From NCBI RefSeq assembly GCF_018449775.1, contig NZ_JAAVVB010000003.1, forward strand, positions 1-64,000: a stretch of DNA of 64,000 bases. The letters run 5' to 3'. The notes below the pieces were generated by a model. That model saw only the letters and a program-made list of their open reading frames with translations. It was not told where the DNA came from and ran no database searches. The stretch comes from Mucilaginibacter sp. dw_454. GTDB taxonomy: Bacteria > Bacteroidota > Bacteroidia > Sphingobacteriales > Sphingobacteriaceae. Both the position numbers and the translations under genes were made by a program. Of this stretch, positions 36,537 to 44,886 are shown piece after piece. Each line of letters opens with the position of its first letter. Position 1 is the stretch's first letter.

Positions 36537-37682
36537 ATGGCTATCCACAAACCCAAACAAATATTGCTGGTTGACGATGATCAGTTGTTCTTGAAACTGA
36601 TTGAACAGGTATTTAAAAAATCAGGGTTTGTTTGCACGCGCGCGCCATCGGCCGAGGCGGCTATTGAAATATTGGAAAAGGGCGGAGAGATGCCTGATTT
36701 GATCTTGTCAGACTACGAGATGCTGAAAATGAACGGTTTCGAGTTTCGTCGCTATTTAATGAACGATACGAAGTTTCAGGATATCCCTTTTGTGTTCCTC
36801 ACTTTCTTCTCTGATAAGGATTTGATGGAAAAAGGGCTTGACCTGCAGGCTATCGATTATGTAATAAAAGATACGCCTATCAACGTAATAGTATCCAAAG
36901 TAAACAACATTCTGTTTACAGTTGATAAGCAGCGCGAGCTTTCTGAAAACGAAGTAAAGAAGGCGGCTAAATCGCTTAACATAAAATCTATCCCGGTTAA
37001 ATCGCCGCATATTGAATCGTTTAAAGTTGATTTTTGGCACCAGGCGTATCATGATATCCCGGGTGGCGACTTTATCGACTTTATAAAAGTTAATGACCGT
37101 TATCACTTTATTGTTTTGGGCGATATTATGGGCAAAAAGTGGATGGCCTGGTTCTTTACCTTCGGCTTTCTAAGTTATGTGCGGTCGGCAGTGCGGTTTG
37201 CGGCTTTTAATAATGAATATTCCACCTCAAAAATATTGCAGCAGGTTAATGCTATCATTTGTTTTGATGAGGTCTTGAAAGATATTTTATCAAGTTTATC
37301 TTTATTATTGATTGATAGCGAAACTAATAAAATTACCTATTCTGGCGCCGGCGATTTGCCTTTGCTACATTACAGCCTTGAAGCCGATGAATTGAATATG
37401 GTTAGCTCATCAGGTTTATTGTTAGGGCTTTTTGAAGAAGGAAATTATAGCGAAAAGGAGATTCAGCTAAAACAAGGCGATCGGTTATTTATCTTTACTG
37501 ATGGCATGATTGATTTTATTGATGCAACCGGCAAGAAAAGTGATTACAATCAATTTTTGAAGACTTTGAAGCCTTTTATGGAAAAAGAGAATAACTTTAC
37601 CGATATAGCATCAAAATTATTTAATAATAATCTAAACGAGCAGGTTGACGATCGAAGCATAATTAGCATATATAAGAACTAA
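36537..37682 (+). CDS. Response regulator with PP2C (SpoIIE/RsbU-type) phosphatase output, 381 aa
   Basis: An N-terminal receiver domain (about 5-120) has acidic DDD in LLVDDDQLF, phospho-acceptor Asp in LILSDYEM and Lys in YVIKDT. A linker leads to a SpoIIE-type PP2C phosphatase domain (about 165-380) with GDIMGKKW, SGAGDLPLLHY, FIFTDGMIDF and VDDRSI metal ligands. Such proteins dephosphorylate STAS anti-anti-sigma factors when the receiver is phosphorylated. The longer frame starts at TTG 36501; ATG 36537 is the natural start. It is followed one base later by the STAS gene. Confidence 0.9.
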   Translation: MAIHKPKQILLVDDDQLFLKLIEQVFKKSGFVCTRAPSAEAAIEILEKGGEMPDLILSDYEMLKMNGFEFRRYLMNDTKFQDIPFVFLTFFSDKDLMEKGLDLQAIDYVIKDTPINVIVSKVNNILFTVDKQRELSENEVKKAAKSLNIKSIPVKSPHIESFKVDFWHQAYHDIPGGDFIDFIKVNDRYHFIVLGDIMGKKWMAWFFTFGFLSYVRSAVRFAAFNNEYSTSKILQQVNAIICFDEVLKDILSSLSLLLIDSETNKITYSGAGDLPLLHYSLEADELNMVSSSGLLLGLFEEGNYSEKEIQLKQGDRLFIFTDGMIDFIDATGKKSDYNQFLKTLKPFMEKENNFTDIASKLFNNNLNEQVDDRSIISIYKN

Positions 37683-37683
37683 T

Positions 37684-38013
37684 ATGATTAAAGTATACAA
37701 AGAACTTGACGACATTTTGTTAGTGAAGCTGGATATTAAAGAAGCCAGCCTTGAAAACGGTGATGCATTTAAAGCCGAGGTAATTAAGCTTTTTGAAAAA
37801 CAGCAAAAATCAATAGCTATTGATATGAGTTCGGTCGAGTATATTGACAGCTCTTTTTTAGGGTCGATTGTTTCTGTCTTTAAGCATTTGATCTCGTTTA
37901 AATCAGAACTGGTATTGGTGGGCCTGAGTAAAGATATCACCAACTTGTTTGCCTTAACCAGGTTAGATAAGGTTTTTAAGATCTACAATAATTTTGACGA
38001 AATATCTAAGTAA
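37684..38013 (+). CDS. STAS-domain anti-sigma-factor antagonist, 109 aa
   Basis: SpoIIAA/RsbV fold: strands and helices around the phospho-acceptor motif VEYIDSSFLGSI, where one of the two serines would be phosphorylated by the neighbouring HATPase protein and dephosphorylated by the PP2C regulator upstream. Length is typical. It lies one base after the phosphatase gene and seven bases before the HATPase gene, so the three form one operon. Confidence 0.9.
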   Translation: MIKVYKELDDILLVKLDIKEASLENGDAFKAEVIKLFEKQQKSIAIDMSSVEYIDSSFLGSIVSVFKHLISFKSELVLVGLSKDITNLFALTRLDKVFKIYNNFDEISK

Positions 38014-38020
38014 TAAAAAT

Positions 38021-38557
38021 ATGGCTGAACCAGTAAGCAAACAGTTTTTATTACCTAATAGCCGGCAATCTATAAAATCATCGGTAGAGGAGTTGCTTGA
38101 TTTTATTGTTAAGCAATTGCCTGATCATGTAAATAAAGAGGCAATTAGTTTCAAAATTGAGGTAATACTAATTGAGTTATTAACCAATGGTATTAAACAC
38201 GCAGGCACCAAAGAAACGTTTTTGGATATAACCGTTAGCGAAAAAAACATTCATATCGATAAAAAAGATTTTGGTAACCGTTACCAACCCGGTAACATAA
38301 CGTCATTACTGATTTATGACCCCGGATACCGCGAGTTATTAACTAAAGACGGGCTGCACAGCATGTATGCTGTAGTTGAAAGCGATACCCAGATTAAATT
38401 TGTTTGTGAAGAAATGGACGACGACACCCCGCTTGATGTGGGTAACCTGATGGAACATTTTGGTTTATTGATCATCACTAAAGCCTCTGATAGCTTTACG
38501 TATGAGTACGATATCGCCAAAGGTCTGAATACGTTCAGCGTGTTTATTGAGCTTTAG
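38021..38557 (+). CDS. HATPase-type anti-sigma/serine kinase-like protein, 178 aa
   Basis: GHKL ATPase fold seen by the N box EVILIELLTNGIKHAGT. The later glycine-rich boxes are diverged (KKDFGNRYQPGNITSLL), so kinase activity is not certain. The family (RsbW/SpoIIAB-like) phosphorylates STAS proteins and binds sigma factors or other targets. The frame begins at TTG 37994 inside the STAS gene; ATG 38021 is preferred. No sigma factor gene is adjacent, so the regulated target is unknown. Confidence 0.78.
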   Translation: MAEPVSKQFLLPNSRQSIKSSVEELLDFIVKQLPDHVNKEAISFKIEVILIELLTNGIKHAGTKETFLDITVSEKNIHIDKKDFGNRYQPGNITSLLIYDPGYRELLTKDGLHSMYAVVESDTQIKFVCEEMDDDTPLDVGNLMEHFGLLIITKASDSFTYEYDIAKGLNTFSVFIEL

Positions 38558-38561
38558 CGCT

Positions 38562-38741
38562 TCAGGACGTAACGTCGGGGTCTTTATCTCTTTGGTGCCT
38601 TTCGGGTTTTATTTCTGATTGGATAATTTCTTTTCTAAATTCCTGCTCGTCTTTGCGGTCATTCCTGATTAGCCACGTAATCAACAATACTATTGCCACA
38701 ATGAGGGCGCCAACCCACCAGTAATTAATATCTACGATCAT
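38562..38741 (-). CDS. Small membrane protein, 59 aa
   Basis: Below the usual length cut-off but convincing. After MIVDINYWW there is one clean hydrophobic helix (residues 10-25, GALIVAIVLLITWLI), then a strongly charged tail (RNDRKDEQEFRKEII...). Its stop is four bases from the convergent HATPase gene's stop, and a normal ATG lies at 38741. Many bacterial small proteins of this shape bind larger membrane complexes; no function can be assigned. Confidence 0.65.
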   Translation of the reverse strand: MIVDINYWWVGALIVAIVLLITWLIRNDRKDEQEFRKEIIQSEIKPERHQRDKDPDVTS

Positions 38742-38834
38742 AGGATTTTGTAATTGATTGCTATAAAAATCGGCTGTAGAGATTAATTGAGCGTTATGGC
38801 TTGATTAAAATTTAATAGCGAGATCTCAAAAAAA

Positions 38835-38945
38835 TGTCATCTCGACCAACGGGAGAACTATTTTCTTGAGCGGAGCGAAAAAATCTATACACATACGAAG
38901 TATTTAATGCAAGTGTATAGATTTCTCGCTGTGCTTGAAATGACA
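38835..38945. repeat. Intergenic inverted repeat, TGTCATCTCGA family
   Basis: TGTCAT...TGACA ends with inner pairs GAGCGGAGCGAAAAAATCTAT and ATAGATTTCTCGCTGTGCT. Located between the small membrane protein and the end of the aminotransferase gene. Confidence 0.7.
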
Positions 38946-38969
38946 AGGCGGAAAGAAATAAAAAAATGC

Positions 38970-40226
38970 CTAAACCAATTTGCTAAGCGCCGCTTTTATC
39001 CTTGGCATTGCATCCTCAATATCCTGCAAAGTGCATGCACCTACAGAGGCACGGAACCAGGTAACGCTATCGTCTGTACCAAAGGCAGAGAATGGTACAA
39101 AGGCAATCTTCGCCTCTTTGATCAAATAAAAGTTTATATCAGCCGAATCTTTAAGTACTGCTCCATCCGGCGTTTTTTTACCGGTATAGTCTAGCTTAAC
39201 CGTTAGATAAATAGCACCCATTGGCGCAATTGAGTCTACCTGGAAACCATCAGCCTTTAAAGACTGGAAGCCATTGTGTAAAGCATTTAAGCTGGCTTGT
39301 ACGCTGCCTTTTAGCTTAGTTAGATAAGCATTAACCGCGGCGTCATCCAATATATATTTAGCCATAGCTACCTGCTCGGCCTTTGGCGACCAGGCGCCCA
39401 TGTGGCCAACAATAGCTTTCATATTGTTGATCACGCCTTCAGGGCCAAAGCCCCAGCCTACACGTACACCGGTAGCGGCAAAGCATTTAGATGCGCCGTC
39501 GATGAATATTACATAGTCGCGCAACTCGGGACGCAGCGTAACCGGGTCAAAATGCTGGTTGTCGCCAAAAGTTAATTGCGAGTAAATTTGATCGTATAAA
39601 AAGTAAAGTGGTTTCTCACCTGCTGTACGGGTTTTGTTTTCGGCAATCACCATGTCGCAGATCTCTTCCAGGTCCTTTTTGTTAAACATGGTGCCTGTCG
39701 GGTTCAGTGGCGAGCATAGTGCCAGCAAAGCTGCACCTTTAATATGAGGCCGTAATTCGTCTGCCGTAGGCATAAAATTATTTTCGGCACGGGTTTGTAC
39801 CATAATACCTTCGGCTTTCAGCAAGTCGCAGTAATGGTTATTGTTCCATGACGGCGCCGGGAACACTACTTTATCACCCTCGTCAACCACGGCCAAATAA
39901 GTAGAATAGATCAACGGGCGAGATCCGCCCGAGATCAGGATCTCGTTAGATTTATAATTTAAACCCAACCTGTTTTTCAAAAATGCCGACACACTTTCAC
40001 GCAATGCCAAAACACCATCAGCAGGCGGATAGTTGGTTTGATTAGCTGCATATGCATCAACAATATCTTGCTTCAATTCATCAGGGATAGGATAGATGTT
40101 AGAGTCGTAATCACCAATGGTTAGGTTGGCAACATTCTGTCCCTGGCGTTTTAATTCATTGACCTCGCCGGCTATCTTGATAATTTCAGAGCCGCGTAGA
40201 TTTTCGGCTAATGCAGATACTTTCAT
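38970..40226 (-). CDS. Class I/II pyridoxal-phosphate aminotransferase, 418 aa
   Basis: Fold-type I aminotransferase, aspartate-aminotransferase-like. PLP-binding Lys is in FIDGASKCFAATGVRVGWG; GGSRPLIYSTYLAV (phosphate loop), CSPLNPTGTMF (Asn-Pro-x-Gly) and FLYDQIY (Asp-x-x-Tyr) are in the usual order, and a C-terminal Arg is in WFRASVGAC. Substrate specificity is not obvious. Length is normal. It lies between intergenic repeats and is probably monocistronic. Confidence 0.92.
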   Translation of the reverse strand: MKVSALAENLRGSEIIKIAGEVNELKRQGQNVANLTIGDYDSNIYPIPDELKQDIVDAYAANQTNYPPADGVLALRESVSAFLKNRLGLNYKSNEILISGGSRPLIYSTYLAVVDEGDKVVFPAPSWNNNHYCDLLKAEGIMVQTRAENNFMPTADELRPHIKGAALLALCSPLNPTGTMFNKKDLEEICDMVIAENKTRTAGEKPLYFLYDQIYSQLTFGDNQHFDPVTLRPELRDYVIFIDGASKCFAATGVRVGWGFGPEGVINNMKAIVGHMGAWSPKAEQVAMAKYILDDAAVNAYLTKLKGSVQASLNALHNGFQSLKADGFQVDSIAPMGAIYLTVKLDYTGKKTPDGAVLKDSADINFYLIKEAKIAFVPFSAFGTDDSVTWFRASVGACTLQDIEDAMPRIKAALSKLV

Positions 40227-40231
40227 TCTGT

Positions 40232-40347
40232 TTAAGCTAAAAGGGCAAAGGTGAAAGCTGAAAGCTTGCCTTTACCCTTTATTGTAGTTTGTTAATAATT
40301 TATTGAAGCTTGAAGCTTTATGCTTTGGTCTTTATGCTTTTAGCTTA
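40232..40347. repeat. Intergenic inverted repeat of AAGCTAAAAG words
   Basis: Outer arms TAAGCTAAAAG (40232-40242) and CTTTTAGCTTA (40337-40347), with GCTGAAAGCTT-type words inside. The right arm provides the TAA stop codon of the desaturase gene (40345-40347). Confidence 0.65.
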
Positions 40348-41082
40348 CCCTGCCAACGGCTTTCGCAATTTAATGATTCGTACCCAGTGCATGGCTTTCA
40401 TGACAGGATAAACCGGATCAAACTCAAACCATTTTGCGGCAAAGTTTGAATTATTGGGGCGCTTGTGGTGATTGTTCTGAAACAATTCGCCAAGCATCAA
40501 AAGATCAATGAAAAATGTGTTTTTTGATTTGTCGCCGTTGTCAAAATTCGAGTAACCATATTTGTGGCCGCACCAGTTTACAATAGCGCCGTGGATAGGG
40601 CCCATCATAAAATGGATAGGCAATAACAAAAACATCCACCAATGGGTAGCAAAAGCAACATAGAATGCCACGTAGCCTATGCCAAATAAAATGCGAGACA
40701 TATAAGTAGATCCCCAATAGTCAACCAGGCGCCACTCGGGGTAGTTGCCTTTAAATTGCGCATCAGGCTCTTTAAGACGTTTCTCGTACAATTTATAACT
40801 CTGCGCCGTGCGCCACATCATCTGGAAAACGTCTGTAAAAAAATAAGGTGAGTGCGGGTCTTTTTCGGTATCACTGTAGGCATGATGCTCGCGGTGCATG
40901 ATAGCGTAAGCACGCGGATTTAAATACGAAGAACCCTGGCAAATAAAGGTAAGCATGTGGAAAACACGCTCATTTATTTTATGGGTACTAAACATTTTAT
41001 GTGACGCGTAGCGATGTAGAAAGAAGGTCTGGAAAAACAATGATAAGAACCAATGTGCCAGAAAAAATATTAAGATAATCAC
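40345..41082 (-). CDS. Membrane acyl-CoA/fatty acid desaturase, 245 aa
   Basis: Membrane-bound di-iron desaturase family. Histidine boxes: HRYASH (about residue 24), HREHH (about 64) and QNNHHK near the end. Four hydrophobic stretches. It is shorter than eukaryotic-type desaturases but in the range for the compact bacterial type. It inserts a cis double bond into an acyl chain. The start is GTG 41082; no in-frame ATG lies upstream. A perfect TATCTTTG -7 box lies 38 bases before the start. Together with the acyl-ACP desaturase it gives the cell two ways to make unsaturated lipids. Confidence 0.85.
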   Translation of the reverse strand: MIILIFFLAHWFLSLFFQTFFLHRYASHKMFSTHKINERVFHMLTFICQGSSYLNPRAYAIMHREHHAYSDTEKDPHSPYFFTDVFQMMWRTAQSYKLYEKRLKEPDAQFKGNYPEWRLVDYWGSTYMSRILFGIGYVAFYVAFATHWWMFLLLPIHFMMGPIHGAIVNWCGHKYGYSNFDNGDKSKNTFFIDLLMLGELFQNNHHKRPNNSNFAAKWFEFDPVYPVMKAMHWVRIIKLRKPLAG

Positions 41083-41119
41083 TAATTGATATGGATTTTA
41101 CTGTGTTTATAATTAACGG

Positions 41120-41127
41120 CAAAGATA
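41120..41127 (-). promoter_or_regulatory. -7 box (TATCTTTG) for the membrane desaturase gene
   Basis: Exact match to TAnnTTTG on the minus strand, 38 bases upstream of the GTG start. The -33 part is not obvious. Confidence 0.55.
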
Positions 41128-41469
41128 CCATTTTAGTTTTTATGCCAGTTAAACTTATTGTTAAATTAACCGATAGGGTAAAATCGACTTCGGCTTACTG
41201 AATTTTGCTTCGGATTTTGAATTTAAAATCAATTTTAATGACTTATAAGTCATTTTTTAAAATATGAAGAGACGACTTATTTAAAAATTGATTTATATTT
41301 ATAAAAGCAACCAGTAAGCCAGTAAAACCTATTTGCCGATCAGATCTGAAAATGCCCAATCCATTAAAACCGCTTGCCGACTTGCTGATATTGATAGTGA
41401 AAATGACTTTTAGTGCCAGTTTTGCCAAAAGTCTTTTAAGTGATAGATCGTAACCCTAAAAAAAGAAAT

Positions 41470-41690
41470 TAAATAAAGCGAAGTCAAAGCAATTGTAAGT
41501 TGAGTGTTTTGTTTGTTGTGTATCTCTAATGCAAAATAAGTTCAACCTAAACCTTATCCTTGCTAAATAAGGCCCGTTAAAGGGCCTGCAACTGCAATTG
41601 CTTTGACTATGCTAATAACATCGAAACCTAAATCTTGAGTATGTGTGTAAACCGCCTGGTCTTTAAACGCCCCGGCGGTTTTTTATTTCA
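41470..41690 (+). ncRNA. Candidate structured RNA with long closing stem and terminator
   Basis: In the 580-base gap 41083-41662 there is a perfect 13-bp stem, GTCAAAGCAATTG (41484-41496) with CAATTGCTTTGAC (41594-41606), extended by partial pairing on both sides. It encloses about 100 bases holding two hairpins that share two bases and so compete: CCTTAT/ATAAGG (41552-41572) and GGCCC/GGGCC (41571-41586). A strong terminator follows at 41650-41685. No convincing protein is encoded. Closing stem, large loop and terminator resemble a 6S-type RNA (6S-Flavo is known in Bacteroidota), but identity is not established. Confidence 0.5.
41650..41687 (+). terminator. Rho-independent terminator of the candidate RNA
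   Basis: Hairpin ACCGCC/GGCGGT followed by TTTTTATTT on the plus strand. Its right arm overlaps the last codons of the convergent LLM oxidoreductase gene. Confidence 0.75.
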
Positions 41691-42691
41691 AAAAGGTCTG
41701 CCAGTAATTTGTACGATTGCAGGCGGTCATCAAACTCTTCGGCAATGGTTACCGCTATGATCTCATCAATATCGTAGCTGTCGGCTAGTTGGCTGAGGCG
41801 GGTTTTCACCATCTCCGGCGATCCTGCCACCACGCGCTGCCGGTTATAACGGATACGATCCTGCTCTTGCAGGGTATATTCTACGTCTTTAATGTCGTCA
41901 TAATTATACGGCGATAATCCCATGCCGCGCTCAAACTGTATGAAACGGTGATCCATCAGTGCTTTGTGCTGCATTACCTTTTCAGGGTCTTCGCTACAAA
42001 AAACAAATATGGCCATGTTTACCTCGGGCTGCTGCAAATCTTCTGAGGGTTGAAAGCGCTCGCGATATTGCTGTACAGCTGCCGGCCCGCCAACCGGGCT
42101 AATAAAATGCGCGAACGAAAACCCCATACCAAAATGGGCCGCAAACAAACCACTCTGCCCGCTTGAGCTTAGCAACCACATAGCCGGAACTGTTTGTACC
42201 TGCGGAATGGCCCGTATTTTTTGATGGATAGTTCCGGGATCTGCACGGTCATGAAAATAGTTGCGCAGATCAGCCAGTTGTTCAACAAAATCCTGCTCGG
42301 CGAAATGGTTTGATGGGTTTAATATGGAGGCAGTAATACGGTCGGTACCCGGCGCGCGGCCCATGCCCAAATCTACCCGGCCCGGTGCCAGTGCTTCCAG
42401 CATTCTGAAATTTTCGGCAACTTTAAGCGTGCTGTGATTAGGCATCATGATACCACCAGAGCCTACGCGGATGTCTGTTGTTTGCGATGCCAGGTAGGCT
42501 ATCAGTACTTCGGGCGTTGAACCTGCTAAACTGCCGGTGTTATGATGTTCTGATACCCAAAAGCGGGTATAACCCAGCCCATCGGTATATTTTGCCAGTG
42601 CGATGGTTTCCTGTACGGCTTGCTCGGCAGTCAGACCCTTGCGGATAGGCGACTGGTCTAACACGCTCAAGCGAATGTTTTTTGTGCTCAT
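41663..42691 (-). CDS. LLM-class flavin-dependent oxidoreductase (luciferase-like), 342 aa
   Basis: Bacterial luciferase-like TIM barrel using FMNH2. Motifs LSVLDQSPI at the N-terminus, RFWVSEHHNTGSLAGS, VGSGGIMMPNHSTLKVAE, GRVDLGMGRAPG and VAGSPEMVKTRL are typical of the group-1 alkanal-monooxygenase-like (YhbW-type) branch. Substrate unknown. The frame can start at 42709, but that overlaps a TACTTTTG -7 box (42707-42714), so ATG 42691 is preferred. The 3' end is convergent with and overlaps the terminator of the candidate RNA. Confidence 0.92.
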   Translation of the reverse strand: MSTKNIRLSVLDQSPIRKGLTAEQAVQETIALAKYTDGLGYTRFWVSEHHNTGSLAGSTPEVLIAYLASQTTDIRVGSGGIMMPNHSTLKVAENFRMLEALAPGRVDLGMGRAPGTDRITASILNPSNHFAEQDFVEQLADLRNYFHDRADPGTIHQKIRAIPQVQTVPAMWLLSSSGQSGLFAAHFGMGFSFAHFISPVGGPAAVQQYRERFQPSEDLQQPEVNMAIFVFCSEDPEKVMQHKALMDHRFIQFERGMGLSPYNYDDIKDVEYTLQEQDRIRYNRQRVVAGSPEMVKTRLSQLADSYDIDEIIAVTIAEEFDDRLQSYKLLADLFEIKNRRGV

Positions 42692-42706
42692 AGTAGTAAA
42701 TGAACA

Positions 42707-42714
42707 CAAAAGTA
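42707..42714 (-). promoter_or_regulatory. Candidate -7 box (TACTTTTG) for the LLM oxidoreductase
   Basis: Exact TAnnTTTG on the minus strand, with a TTG about 23 bases upstream. It supports ATG 42691 as start. Confidence 0.45.
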
Positions 42715-42774
42715 CTTAGCCTGTTGCGGTTAATGTACAACAGCCGGGTATTATGGCACTAAGCTTACAGTAGG

Positions 42775-43446
42775 CTAGTTTTGAACTTTATAGCTGGTCA
42801 ATGTTTCGTGCGATTTTTGATTGTTGGGTTGCCCCGCATCCGTATCTATCTCAATTATTCCAACATTTTTGGCCACGTAAAAATCAATAACCTGGTAGGT
42901 TTCAAAAGCGCCGGTAATGTTATACTGTAGGAGCAATTGGCTGTGCGACACATTTTTAAAGGTATTACCAGACAGGGTCATGGTTGTATCGCTATTAAGC
43001 ACTTTGCCTATGATTTGCGCCGGGAAGCCGGCCAGCTTGCCGTCGTCTGTAACAGGCGCTGTCCAGGTTTGTCCGGCGGCAATGTTGTCTTTTAAGTATA
43101 AGTATTCAACCGTGTTGCCAAAACCTATAATGGTAGAACGGATGGAGTAACTGTCGTTGCCATGATAAAAATAGGTGGTGCCACTTAAGCTATCCGTTTT
43201 ATCGGTAGCGGCATAATAAGTTTTGCCGTTAATGGTGGTATGGTCGCCCGTCATGGTCATGGTCTCATCCATGGTTGGCCCGGGGGTGTATACCTGGTGG
43301 TAGGTCCAGGTGCTGCCTTTTGTAGTGGGTTGGTAACCATCAGCAGTACCGGCAGAACCGGTATTTGACATGTCTGGCGTATCTAATTTGCAATTGGAAA
43401 TTGAAAAAGCAAAAAGTAAGGCAAGTAATTGATAGCGCATTTTCAT
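42775..43446 (-). CDS. Hypothetical lipoprotein, 223 aa
   Basis: Lipoprotein signal peptide MKMRYQLLALLFAFSISNC with Cys19 as the lipidation site. The mature part is beta-rich and Thr-rich with repeated YxxxxTWTY/TWTAPV-type strands (GSTWTYHQVY; AAGQTWTAPV), suggesting a small beta-sandwich. No catalytic motif is recognised. It is on the minus strand downstream of the MaoC gene (87-base gap); co-transcription is uncertain. Confidence 0.72.
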   Translation of the reverse strand: MKMRYQLLALLFAFSISNCKLDTPDMSNTGSAGTADGYQPTTKGSTWTYHQVYTPGPTMDETMTMTGDHTTINGKTYYAATDKTDSLSGTTYFYHGNDSYSIRSTIIGFGNTVEYLYLKDNIAAGQTWTAPVTDDGKLAGFPAQIIGKVLNSDTTMTLSGNTFKNVSHSQLLLQYNITGAFETYQVIDFYVAKNVGIIEIDTDAGQPNNQKSHETLTSYKVQN

Positions 43447-43533
43447 AGTTGCTAATTAGGGTATAAGGTTGATAATCAAAAGGTTTTTCAAATTTAATAT
43501 AATATTCGAAAAAACAAATTCTCGTCCCGTACC

Positions 43534-43995
43534 CTAGCTCTGGAAATGATATAAGAAAACTACCGAGCCTGTATACGCCGGTTTTTTCTCGTTTTCAATC
43601 TCCATCGTAACACCAATAGTAGCTTTGGTAATGCCGCGTAAATTGGCTACCGCTTCCAGTTTGGCAATTAAGCGCACACGGCTGTTAACTACCACTGCCT
43701 GTGCAAAGCGGATATTTTCAATACTGTAATTAATCTGCATTTTTAGATTCTGCACATCGGCTATCTGATGCCAGAAATAGGGGAGTAATGATACCGTTAA
43801 ATAACCGTGAGCAATGGTAGCTTTGAACGGACTTTCGGTTTTTACACGCTCTTCGTCAGTATGAATCCATTGGTGGTCGATAGTAGCTTCTGCAAACATA
43901 TTGATCTGCTCTTGGGTGATGGTGTGCCACGCAGACACGCCCAGTTGCTGGCCCAAATGCGATTCGAACTCTTCGTAGTTTTTAATAATGATCAT
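43534..43995 (-). CDS. MaoC-like (R)-specific enoyl-CoA hydratase, 153 aa
   Basis: Hot-dog fold with the hydratase-2 motif: catalytic Asp and His in IDHQWIHTDEERV, followed by SPFKATIAHGYLTVSLLP. It hydrates trans-2-enoyl-CoA to (R)-3-hydroxyacyl-CoA, or acts on related thioesters. Length is typical of the single-domain NodN/MaoC type. It lies downstream of an SDR gene on the same strand with a hairpin between them. Confidence 0.9.
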   Translation of the reverse strand: MIIIKNYEEFESHLGQQLGVSAWHTITQEQINMFAEATIDHQWIHTDEERVKTESPFKATIAHGYLTVSLLPYFWHQIADVQNLKMQINYSIENIRFAQAVVVNSRVRLIAKLEAVANLRGITKATIGVTMEIENEKKPAYTGSVVFLYHFQS

Positions 43996-44010
43996 AAAAT
44001 CAGGTTTATT

Positions 44011-44046
44011 TTAGTAGGGGCCTGCTGTTTGTGCAGGCCCTACTAA
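44011..44046 (-). terminator. Hairpin between the SDR and MaoC genes
   Basis: Near-perfect hairpin TTAGTAGGGGCCTGC/GCAGGCCCTACTAA with no strong U-tract; it may attenuate or stabilise the transcript. Confidence 0.5.
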
Positions 44047-44064
44047 AGTAATAAACCTAAATCA

Positions 44065-44811
44065 TTACACCAAAACCGATCCGCCATCAACAACAATTAC
44101 CTCGCCGGTGCTATAACGCTGACGCATCAGGTATAGGTAACTTTCGGCCAGATCATCGGCTTCGGCCACAAATTTTACCGGTAGGCTGTCGGCAAAGCTG
44201 GTATAAAAACTTTCCCGGTCGGCCTCGGGCATATTGCTCCACAAATTAGTTTTAACCACGCCGGGGCAAACTAAATTTACTCTTATCGGCGCCAGCTCAA
44301 TAGCCATGGCCCGGGTAAAACCTTCCATCGCTGTACATATACTTGCGCCAAGCGACCATCCGCTTTGCGGTCTTCGGCTCGCAGTCCCCCCGCTTAAAGT
44401 AATAGAGCCACCTTCATTAATATTTGGCGATGCGTATTTAACGGCAGTGAAAGCGCCCCAATAACGCACATCGAAAAAACGCTTTGCATCGGCTAATGAA
44501 ACATCGGCTATTTTAGACAGATTCAGGCTTTCGCCTGCAGTAAATACCAAATGGTCAAATTTTCCCAAATCGGCGAACAGGCTCTTAATTTGTTGTTCGT
44601 TAGTTAGGTCGGCAGCAATGCCTTTACTGTTTGCAGGTAGTTGGCTCAAAGCCGCATCAATGCGCGATTGATTGCTGGATATTATAATTACTTCGGCGCC
44701 CTCGACAGCGGCTGCTTTCGCAGTTGCCAGGCCTATACCTGAGCTGCCACCTAATACAATTACTTTTTTGTTGGATAAAGATGATTTTGAATGTTGTGTT
44801 GTGCTTTCCAT
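44065..44811 (-). CDS. SDR-family oxidoreductase with atypical active site, 248 aa
   Basis: Rossmann-fold short-chain dehydrogenase with VLGGSSGIGLATAKA cofactor motif and an ADLTNEQQ motif; C-terminal GEVIVVDGGSVLV is standard. The catalytic YxxxK is missing: the region after the Ser strand (LSGGTASRRP) reads QSGWSLGAS, with Trp and Ala at the Tyr and Lys places. It may be non-catalytic, or use another chemistry. The gene lies 75 bases downstream of the Crp/Fnr regulator on the same strand. Confidence 0.85.
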   Translation of the reverse strand: MESTTQHSKSSLSNKKVIVLGGSSGIGLATAKAAAVEGAEVIIISSNQSRIDAALSQLPANSKGIAADLTNEQQIKSLFADLGKFDHLVFTAGESLNLSKIADVSLADAKRFFDVRYWGAFTAVKYASPNINEGGSITLSGGTASRRPQSGWSLGASICTAMEGFTRAMAIELAPIRVNLVCPGVVKTNLWSNMPEADRESFYTSFADSLPVKFVAEADDLAESYLYLMRQRYSTGEVIVVDGGSVLV

Positions 44812-44886
44812 TATTTAAATGTTTTGATAGCACAAATGTCCGCAGCAAAAAATCTGCGACACTTAACAATTGGTAAAAAGCAAAAG

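Noticed and set aside
36540..36549. TATCCACA word as a DnaA box
   Set aside because: Single imperfect match inside the coding start of the REC-PP2C gene, with no neighbouring boxes.
41243..41428. 61-codon minus-strand frame in the gap near the candidate RNA
   Set aside because: No recognised motif, irregular composition and no ribosome-binding or promoter signal; it lies in AT-rich gap sequence.
44011..44046. Riboswitch upstream of the MaoC gene
   Set aside because: Only one simple hairpin, no multi-helix aptamer; better explained as a terminator-like or stabilising structure.
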